IMG/VR virus record: IMGVR_UViG_3300031578_009495
Span: 1-64,000 of that record
Length of the DNA stretch: 64,000 nt
Reading direction: 5' to 3' (one strand)
Source: a virus
Positions 30,669-37,419 of the stretch are shown piece by piece. Each line of letters opens with the position of its first letter. Within the stretch, counting starts at the first letter, position 1. Made by a program: the position numbers and the translations under genes. The notes under the pieces were generated by a model. It had not been told where the DNA came from. It saw only the letters and a list, made by a program, of their open reading frames with translations, and searched no databases.

Positions 30669-33500
30669 ATGACAGGCAAACGAGTCCTTTTAACAACTTC
30701 AGCGGCTCCAGATCAAACACCATTTTCTACAACAGAGAAAAGACCTCCAATAGGTGTAGGTTTCTTAATTTCTGTTTTAAAGGAAGCCGGCCACAGCGTT
30801 TTCTTTATAGACAACTATTTAAAGCCAAACGATTTTCTTGAAACTGATTATCTGCGAATAAACAACATAGACTATGTTGGTATCTATGCAAATACGATTT
30901 GCTACAGAGACACGCTTAGAATGTTGCATAAGCTTGACTGGTTCAGGCAGATAGGTAAATGGAGAGGAAAGATTATTGTTGGTGGCCCTCACACAACTGT
31001 ATGCCCGGACACCATCCCTGACTTTGTTGATTTTATTGTACAGGGAGAAGGAGAGCGGGCGATACTTGATATAGTTTCAGGGAAAGTAGCTGAAAAAATC
31101 GTTAAATATCCTCGCATAGAAAATTTAGATGAACTGCCAATGCCTGCCTGGGATTATTTTAAGGACTTGCCGTATGACTGGGGAGGAACTTTTTTTACAG
31201 AAAAACCTGTATTTGTCGTAAACTCTTCCAGGGGCTGTCCGTTTAATTGCCTATTTTGTTCTGTTGGGTCTATCTGGGGCAAGAAATACACTTATTTCAG
31301 CGCGGAAAGAATTGTATCCGATATAGAACATCTTATTAAAACCTATGGTGCGAAAGGAATATATTTCAGGGAAGACAATTTTACACTTAAAAAAGATAGA
31401 CTTAATAAGTTCTGTAACCTGCTTATAGAAAAGAACATAAAAATCCAGTGGGCATGTGAGAGCAGGGTTTCAAGCATAGATAGAGAAAATATAGAACTTA
31501 TGAAAAGATCCGGGTGCTGTGGATTTTACTTTGGAGTTGAAAGTGGCTCCCAAAGAGTTTTGGATTTTATAAAGAAAGATATCACTATTGCTCAAACCAA
31601 AGAAGTATTTAAACTATGCCATGAATTTGGAATAAATGCCGCGGCCAGCATCGTAGTTGGAATCCCAACAGAAACTGAGGAAGAGCTTAAACAAACCCTT
31701 ACCCTAATAAATGAAATCAAGCCAACTGTGACGTGGTTCAATGTTTTTACTGGCATTCCTAATAGCAAACTCTACAAGTATACGATAGAAAATAACCTCC
31801 ACAAATTTATAGATGACAGGGGATTGGTATATTTGCCAAAGCATAATGAATTAACTCAAAGATTTTATGGTGAAAGCTGGGATGCAGCCATACCTGCACA
31901 AACCCCCAAAATAAGCGTTGTCATGTCTGTGTATAATGGAGAGAAACATATACGGAAAGCCATACAAAGCATCCTTCGGCAGACCTATCAGGACTTTGAA
32001 TTTATTATAGTAAACGATTGTTCTACCGACAAGACCGTAGAAATTATAAAAAGTTTCAATGATAATAGAATCATAATTATAGAAAATCCGGGAAATATAG
32101 GACTTACCAAATCCTTAAATAAAGGGGTTAAAGAAGCTAAGGGAGAGTATATTGCGCGTATGGATGCGGACGATATTTCACTCCCGCATAGATTCGAAAC
32201 ACAGATTAAATTCTTGGAAGAAAACAAAGATCATGGTTTGGTTGGCAGTTCGTATTATAAAATGGATGACTCCGGAAAAACTGTATTTTGGGTAAAAGTA
32301 TTAACGGAAGATTCCGAACTTAGACAAGGTTTAAAAAGACAAAACTGGTTTGGTCATGGCAGCGTCTTAATAAAAAAATCAGCATTTATAGAATGTAATG
32401 GATATGATGAAGATTTTAAATATGCACAGGATTATGACCTGTGGGTAAGAATATCTGAGCGTTTTAAAGTAGCAAACATAGAAGAACCGTTATACCGCTG
32501 GAGGCTTTCAACAGATGGTGTTACTGTAAGTAAACAGAAAGAGCAGAGAAGCTACGCAGATAAAGTTATATCTATGACAAATACAAAAGATAGTTTGGTT
32601 TCTGTGATTATGCCCACCTACAACCGCAGGGAATTACTAAGAGAGGCATTGAAAAGCGTTTTTAACCAAACATATAGAAGTTTTGAGATAATAGTTATAA
32701 ACGATGCTGGCGAAGACGTTAAAGACATTGTAGAAGAATTTAACATAGATATTATTACTTATATTGTTCATATGGAGAATAAAGGACTTGCAGCGACCAG
32801 AAATTCTGGGCTTAAGATAGCGAAAGGCAAATATATTTCTTATCTTGACGATGATGATATATTCTACCCGGATCATTTAGAAACCCTTGTTACTTTTTTG
32901 GAAGGAAGCGAATATAAAATAGCTTACACAGATGCAGTTAAGATAGATCAGATTTTAGAAAAAGATGGAAAATATACGAATCTAAGCCGTGGATTATATA
33001 TGTCCATGGACTTTTCAAGAGAACTTTTATTGTGGAATAATATATCTCCCGTTCACTGCTTTATGCATGAAAAGTCTTGTTTGGATGGTGGTTTAAATTT
33101 TGATGATAGCTTTCGGGTTCACGAAGATTACGACTTTTGGATGAAGCTGGCCAGGACATATGATTTTAAGCATATAAAAAAAGCCACTGTAGAATATAGG
33201 CACAGAACAGAAGGTTTTATCCAGTTATCGCGAACTCCACATTTTAAGCTGTCAAGTGTGGTTATAAAAAAAAGACAGGTTGAAGAACGGATACTATATG
33301 AACAGAGGCGGAAAGAATTGAATAATATTATTAAATCTGACGAAAAGAAAGACATCTCTAATATCACTACACCGGTACAGATACCGGAGCTGGTATCTGT
33401 ACCTATAGAGCAGAAAAAACATAGGGCAGATATAGGAGAAAAAAAATCAATACGACAGATAAGATATGACCAAAGAACAATGGAACCGATTTATGAATAA
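30669..33500 (+). CDS. Radical SAM (B12-binding type) fused to two GT2 domains
   Basis: About 943 residues; ATG 30669 or GTG 30663. Three parts: residues 5-140, a cobalamin-binding-like Rossmann domain (RPPIGVGFLISVLKEAGHSVFFID, IIVGGPHTT, VQGEGERAI); 185-400, a radical SAM barrel with SSRGCPFNCLFCSV giving Cys192/196/199 and later SGCCGFYFGVESGSQRVLDFI; and from about 417 and 645, two GT2 domains (PKISVVMSVYNGEKHI...IARMDADDIS and VSVIMPTYNRREL...ISYLDDDDIFYP). B12 radical SAM enzymes can methylate unactivated carbons or rearrange rings. One polypeptide thus joins a radical-chemistry enzyme with two sugar transferases. Expected in cytosol; overlaps both neighbours. Confidence 0.85.
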   Translation: MTGKRVLLTTSAAPDQTPFSTTEKRPPIGVGFLISVLKEAGHSVFFIDNYLKPNDFLETDYLRINNIDYVGIYANTICYRDTLRMLHKLDWFRQIGKWRGKIIVGGPHTTVCPDTIPDFVDFIVQGEGERAILDIVSGKVAEKIVKYPRIENLDELPMPAWDYFKDLPYDWGGTFFTEKPVFVVNSSRGCPFNCLFCSVGSIWGKKYTYFSAERIVSDIEHLIKTYGAKGIYFREDNFTLKKDRLNKFCNLLIEKNIKIQWACESRVSSIDRENIELMKRSGCCGFYFGVESGSQRVLDFIKKDITIAQTKEVFKLCHEFGINAAASIVVGIPTETEEELKQTLTLINEIKPTVTWFNVFTGIPNSKLYKYTIENNLHKFIDDRGLVYLPKHNELTQRFYGESWDAAIPAQTPKISVVMSVYNGEKHIRKAIQSILRQTYQDFEFIIVNDCSTDKTVEIIKSFNDNRIIIIENPGNIGLTKSLNKGVKEAKGEYIARMDADDISLPHRFETQIKFLEENKDHGLVGSSYYKMDDSGKTVFWVKVLTEDSELRQGLKRQNWFGHGSVLIKKSAFIECNGYDEDFKYAQDYDLWVRISERFKVANIEEPLYRWRLSTDGVTVSKQKEQRSYADKVISMTNTKDSLVSVIMPTYNRRELLREALKSVFNQTYRSFEIIVINDAGEDVKDIVEEFNIDIITYIVHMENKGLAATRNSGLKIAKGKYISYLDDDDIFYPDHLETLVTFLEGSEYKIAYTDAVKIDQILEKDGKYTNLSRGLYMSMDFSRELLLWNNISPVHCFMHEKSCLDGGLNFDDSFRVHEDYDFWMKLARTYDFKHIKKATVEYRHRTEGFIQLSRTPHFKLSSVVIKKRQVEERILYEQRRKELNNIIKSDEKKDISNITTPVQIPELVSVPIEQKKHRADIGEKKSIRQIRYDQRTMEPIYE

Positions 33501-34182
33501 GCCAATAACTTCAATTATCATTTTATGCTGGAACAATCTTGAATATACCAAACTATGTATAGAGTCTATAATAAAACATACAAAGCAACCATATCAGATT
33601 ATAGCAATAGACCAGGGCTCTACAGATGGGACATCCGATTATCTCATAAAAGCAACGAGGGAATGTAATTGTATTATTATCAAAAATGTAGAAAATAAAG
33701 GTTTTGCATGTGGGAATAATCAAGCATTAAAATTAGTAGAAAGTGAATATGTATTGATGTTGAACAATGATTGTGAAATAACAGATGATAATTGGTTAGA
33801 AATAATGATCAATGCAAGTGGAACAGCTGATCTTATAGGGGCTGTCTGCAAACAGGTTGCACCGGACTCTATCACAAAAACGTTTAAATATATCGGCGAT
33901 GGAAAAGAAAATGGCAGATGGAGTTATATAGAAGGATGGTGTTTGTTTGCTAAAAGAGACACATGGCTATCTCTTAATGGATTTGACGAAAAATTTAATC
34001 CGGCATTCAGTGAAGATGCAGACCTTTCTTTCAGGGCAAAGGGGCTTGGCATGAAGATTAAGGCTGTTTCTCTGCCCATTATTCATCATGGAAGCAAATC
34101 AATAGGACAAATCCATGGTGGCCATGAAGCGATGTCGGCTAAAAATAATAGATTATTGTATGGACAATGGATTGGAACATGA
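33466..34182 (+). CDS. Glycosyltransferase family 2
   Basis: 238 residues overlapping the previous gene by 35 nt. TSIIILCWNNLEYTKLCIESII, AIDQGSTDGTSDYL, MLNNDCEI (DxD-like) and the acceptor region NPAFSEDADLSFRAKGLGMKIKAVSLPIIHHGSKS identify a GT2 of the rhamnosyl-type. It ends the island; the HNH gene starts on its stop codon. Confidence 0.85.
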   Translation: MTKEQWNRFMNKPITSIIILCWNNLEYTKLCIESIIKHTKQPYQIIAIDQGSTDGTSDYLIKATRECNCIIIKNVENKGFACGNNQALKLVESEYVLMLNNDCEITDDNWLEIMINASGTADLIGAVCKQVAPDSITKTFKYIGDGKENGRWSYIEGWCLFAKRDTWLSLNGFDEKFNPAFSEDADLSFRAKGLGMKIKAVSLPIIHHGSKSIGQIHGGHEAMSAKNNRLLYGQWIGT

Positions 34183-35060
34183 ATACGACTAAAGGATATT
34201 GCGAATGCGGATGTGGGAAGCTTACGTCTATGGCTACAAGGAATAATCGCAATAAAGGACTTAAAAAGGGCGAACCAGTCCGCTTTATTCATGGCCATAG
34301 CCATATATTTAAGAAAGGTGGTATCCCTTGGAATAAAGGGAAGAAAGGTGTAATCCCATCTTGGAATAAAGGTAAAAAAGGTGTAATTCCATCTTGGAAT
34401 AAAGGGAAGACAAAAGAGACCGATAAAAGAATCATGGAGGCTTCAAAGAAAGTAAGCATTTCAGTAAAAAAATTATGGGAAAATCCAGACTATCAAGGTG
34501 GTAACAAAAAAGGAGTTAAGTTTAATCTGAGCGATGAACAAAGAAAGCAATATTCAGAAAGACTTAGCGGAGAAGGAAACCCTATGTATGGAATGTCGGG
34601 AGAGAAATCTCCTGTTTGGAAAGATGGTATATCTTTTCTGCCATATCCACCTGAATTTAACAATAAGTTAAGACATAAGATTAAAAAACGAGATGATTTT
34701 ACATGTCAGTTGTGTGGAATAAAACAATATACTTATCAGGCAATTCATCATATTGATTATGAAAAAGACAACTGTAGTGAGTCAAATTTAATAACATTAT
34801 GCCTGTCTTGCAATGTAAAGGTGAATCAAAATAGAGATTTTTGGAAACAATATTTTACAGAGATAATAAATAAAGGGAGGATAGAATTATGGACGCGTAC
34901 CCAAAATTCGGTATCTACTACTAAAGGCGCCGAATTAAAACCTCTTCTGAATAACGGGAAGGTCTTAACATGTAAAGATGAAGATAACCCGAGGCAAGCC
35001 AAGGCAAATGCCTTGTTGCAGCCGCAGAGCACTGAGCGAAGAGGAACCTTAACAGGTTAA
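34179..35060 (+). CDS. HNH homing endonuclease running into a group I intron
   Basis: ATG 34179 overlaps the previous stop (ATGA). N-terminal CECGCGKLT zinc-like segment; three NUMOD3-like 'PSWNKGKKGVI' repeats near residues 50-75, two of them almost identical; and an HNH domain KIKKRDDFTCQLCGI...AIHHIDYEKDNCSESNLITLCLSCNV (near 165-215). The reading frame passes through exon 1 of the next gene and ends inside the intron. If the intron is spliced, this frame stops four residues after the junction (NSVS then TAG), so two C-termini are possible. Likely to promote lateral transfer of the intron and itself. Confidence 0.85.
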   Translation: MNTTKGYCECGCGKLTSMATRNNRNKGLKKGEPVRFIHGHSHIFKKGGIPWNKGKKGVIPSWNKGKKGVIPSWNKGKTKETDKRIMEASKKVSISVKKLWENPDYQGGNKKGVKFNLSDEQRKQYSERLSGEGNPMYGMSGEKSPVWKDGISFLPYPPEFNNKLRHKIKKRDDFTCQLCGIKQYTYQAIHHIDYEKDNCSESNLITLCLSCNVKVNQNRDFWKQYFTEIINKGRIELWTRTQNSVSTTKGAELKPLLNNGKVLTCKDEDNPRQAKANALLQPQSTERRGTLTG

Positions 35061-35870
35061 ACGACAGTCCGATCTGCATGGAAACATGTAGAGGTTGGCA
35101 GAAATGACCAACCCGGCTCTTAGAAAAGAGCAGGTAACAGAAAAATGGTCTTAGGAACCGTAGAAAGCGAGTCGCATTCATACGCGACCGAAGAATTGGA
35201 ATATAGAGATGGTTTTAGCACGGATGTTTTCGATCTCAAGCATGTTGACACAATAACGAGATCAAACCCGAGCTCTTGTGCAGCAACATATGGAATTGGA
35301 AAATCTACTGATATAACAAAAAACTCTTTGGAGGTCCCTCTTGAAACTGTAACTCTTGTGGAGGAAGAAGAAGTAACGGAACCACACATGAGAGCTGTTG
35401 ATCCAGAGACAAGTCCAGAACTTGGAGACAAGTTAACATATACCGATGGCTTGATTTTCCATAGGAAAAAGCAAACGTTGACGATAAACGGAAAAGGCGA
35501 TCCTCCTGTTGGACTTGGGACTGCCGATAGAGGAAATACCTATAGTAGTAGCATTACTCTAAAACCAGCGGTTGGAGGATCTGTCGCCGACATAACAGAA
35601 GGATCTGGTTTTTATTTACGGCGCGTAGAGATTACAAAGGCAAACACCGAATGGCAGAAATTTATGCTTGAACTTGTAAAATATGTGCCAAACACCGCGG
35701 ATAATGCTCAAGTCAATATGATTACACCTGAGTTTTTTGGCGTAGATGCAGGAGACCTCACGGCAATAAGCGCATGGTATAAGCTTAGTCGAACCATTAC
35801 GCTTAATGGCGAAGGCGCTGCAAATGTTGAAGAAACAGCAGAAATTTATGACGATGTTGCTGCGGCTTAG
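34889..35870 (+). CDS. Tail tube-like protein, split by a group I intron (exons 34889-34912 and 35148-35870)
   Basis: Exon 1 has a strong AAAGGGAGG site and encodes MDAYPKFG. Exon 2 continues in phase with VLGTVESESHSYATEELEYRDGF, giving 248 residues. Without splicing, exon 1 would end at a stop 3 codons later, and exon 2 would need the ATG at 35145, which has no proper ribosome site. The protein's composition (Gly/Thr-rich beta structure, position between terminator and tail chaperones) fits a major tail protein; I cannot confirm the family. Confidence 0.7.
34913..35147 (+). ncRNA. Group I self-splicing intron, 235 nt
   Basis: P1: the exon end AATTCGGT pairs with GCCGAATT (34930-34937) including the required U-G wobble at the splice site. 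P10: exon 2 GTCTT pairs with AAGGC just upstream in the guide. The intron ends in G. The core has the S-like element ACGACAGTCCGATC, a P8-like CATG-GAAA-CATG hairpin, a GGTTGG/CCAACC stem and a GCTCTT/AAGAGC stem near the 3' end, as in phage group I introns. The endonuclease frame occupies its first 148 nt. Confidence 0.85.
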
Positions 35871-35878
35871 GTGATATT

Positions 35879-36157
35879 ATGTCCTACTCAAAAGTAATAG
35901 AACCGGCTATTAAAACAAGGCGCGTAAATGCAATGCCTCTTATAGGTGGTGCCGGTGTAATCCAGGAATTGGGATATATACAAAAAAAGACGCATAGATT
36001 TTTCTGGATTACAACGGCAGAATTGCAGGCGGAAATAGATACTGAGGTTGCCTTAGGATGGGTTTTGGACGGAGATCCAAGCAGAACGCTTGTCCATGAA
36101 GCAATTCCTGATCTGTTTAATGCCGAGGCTACTTATTTTAGGTACAGCGCTACGTGA
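35879..36157 (+). CDS. Tail-region hypothetical protein, 92 aa
   Basis: Begins 8 nt after the tail protein. Contains MPLIGGAGVIQELGYIQKKTHRFFWITTAELQAEIDTEVALGWV. Size and place suit a tail accessory or minor tail protein. No family recognised. Confidence 0.5.
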   Translation: MSYSKVIEPAIKTRRVNAMPLIGGAGVIQELGYIQKKTHRFFWITTAELQAEIDTEVALGWVLDGDPSRTLVHEAIPDLFNAEATYFRYSAT

Positions 36158-36177
36158 AATTAAAAGAAAGGAAATTT

Positions 36178-36816
36178 ATGCAGGCAGAAAAAATAGAGAT
36201 ACCAGATGAGCTCAGGATATTAAACCCAGAGTTACAAAAAAAACCAGTAGTAATAGGCACAGAAGCCTACATGATTTATCCGTTAACTGAAGGACAGGCC
36301 GAGCGTGTGTCTAAGCTTTTGTCTGATGTTATAATAGACATCACGACTTTGGATATGCAATGCCCTAATTGTAAACATGTATTCCAGAATATGCTTGGAC
36401 GACAGGAAACCTGCAATAGATGTAGGGTAAAGGGGAAGGGTGGAAGTCAATTAAAAAGTATGCAAAAACCACCCGTAGAAGCATTGACATACGAAGACCG
36501 TGTTCCGAGATTAATTGAAGAACTCGTTGGAATTAAAGTCACGGATGTAAAATCATCTTTGACCGTTAATCAGTGCAAACACATTGCAGGTGTTTTATAT
36601 GTCCAGAACTTTATGGAAGAAGAAGGCGGCGGCTTGCCGGAAGAATCAAAAAAAAACTTCAAAGCACTGCTGAATTGGATAAGTCCGGAGGAGAAAGAAA
36701 ACACAGTAGTAGCCTCGGAGAAATCTATGAAGCCTTTGCCCATGAATATGGATTTACAAGAGAATATATCCAGGGAAGATGGGAGACAGGAGGAAGTAAC
36801 GGAAGACGGCTTGTAG
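36178..36816 (+). CDS. Tail assembly chaperone, short form (gpG-like) with zinc finger
   Basis: ATG 36178 has AAAGGAAATTT; a GTG at 36154 is unlikely. 212 residues. The N-terminal domain (PELQKKPVVIGTEAYMIYPLTEGQAERVSKLLSDVI) is followed by an inserted zinc finger CPNCKHVFQNMLGRQETCNRC (near residues 62-82), unusual for these chaperones. The slippery site at 36651 allows a long form. These proteins hold the tape measure during tail assembly. Confidence 0.7.
   Translation: MQAEKIEIPDELRILNPELQKKPVVIGTEAYMIYPLTEGQAERVSKLLSDVIIDITTLDMQCPNCKHVFQNMLGRQETCNRCRVKGKGGSQLKSMQKPPVEALTYEDRVPRLIEELVGIKVTDVKSSLTVNQCKHIAGVLYVQNFMEEEGGGLPEESKKNFKALLNWISPEEKENTVVASEKSMKPLPMNMDLQENISREDGRQEEVTEDGL
36651..36657 (+). 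other. -1 ribosomal frameshift site A AAA AAC
   Basis: In the short-form frame the codons TCA AAA AAA AAC contain the canonical heptamer A AAA AAC. The -1 frame is open from upstream of it to 37376. This is the conserved G/GT arrangement just ahead of a tape measure gene. Confidence 0.8.
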
Positions 36817-37376
36817 GGCTCACAAGGCCGCTCCTAAAGTTATATTGGAAGTATTTACAGCAACGCAAGCTTGCAGAGCTTAAAATGCAGATTAGGCTTG
36901 CTGGTGGAACGGTACCGGAAGACACTGAAGCGGAACTCAAATCAGCAGAAGAGGAAGCCATGGAAAGGTTAAAAAATCCGCTTAAAGATTTTCCAAATGA
37001 TATTAAGTATTTTTCTGCGAATGAATGTATAAGTAAAATAGAGATAGGTGGACGGTTTAAGGGTAAGATAGCAAAAGAGAAGATCTGGGATAAAAAAAGA
37101 ATGAACGCCTGCCTTGGGAAACATGGCATTGTGGCAAAACGATGTTCGATGAATGATACGTTGTGGGCCAGATATACAAAACATGGTGACTCTCTGACGT
37201 TGGATATAATAAAACAGATGATGAAATTTGATGCAAAAAGAAGAGAGCTTTATCCACCCAACTATAAGGGTACCGGCGAGGAACAGCCACCGGCAGAATA
37301 CCTTGAAGAATTGAAATCATCCGGCAAGCTTGATACAATATACAAAGAAATGAACGAACTTTCAAATTTAGATTAG
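36657..37376 (+). CDS. Tail assembly chaperone, frameshift extension (gpT-like)
   Basis: Reached by a -1 shift at 36651-36657, adding 239 residues to the first 160 (total about 399). It begins LQSTAELDKSGGE; the segment SSLGEIYEAFAHEYGFTREYIQGRWETGG is typical of T domains, followed by a long charged helical region and a Pro-rich end. No good independent start codon exists near its beginning, which supports frameshifting. Confidence 0.75.
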   Translation, partial: LQSTAELDKSGGERKHSSSLGEIYEAFAHEYGFTREYIQGRWETGGSNGRRLVGLTRPLLKLYWKYLQQRKLAELKMQIRLAGGTVPEDTEAELKSAEEEAMERLKNPLKDFPNDIKYFSANECISKIEIGGRFKGKIAKEKIWDKKRMNACLGKHGIVAKRCSMNDTLWARYTKHGDSLTLDIIKQMMKFDAKRRELYPPNYKGTGEEQPPAEYLEELKSSGKLDTIYKEMNELSNLD

Positions 37377-37409
37377 TCGCTCCCGATGTGGTGGCATGGA
37401 TTGAAACGA
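37376..37409 (+). repeat. Solitary CRISPR-like repeat (variant), upstream of the tape measure
   Basis: 34 nt starting GTCGCTCCCG and ending TGGATTGAAACGA. It agrees with the repeat at 57628-57661 at 27 of 34 positions, including all of both ends; the differences lie in the stem-loop, which is weakened. It starts on the last base of the previous stop codon and ends 10 nt before the tape measure ATG. The ends match the type I-C repeat consensus (GTCGC...GTGGATTGAAAC). No array or cas gene is near. Confidence 0.7.
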
Positions 37410-37419
37410 GGAAACAATA

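Noticed and set aside
37376-37409. Interpretation as a rho-independent terminator
   Set aside because: The stem is weak and no U-run follows; the ends match the CRISPR-like repeat instead.
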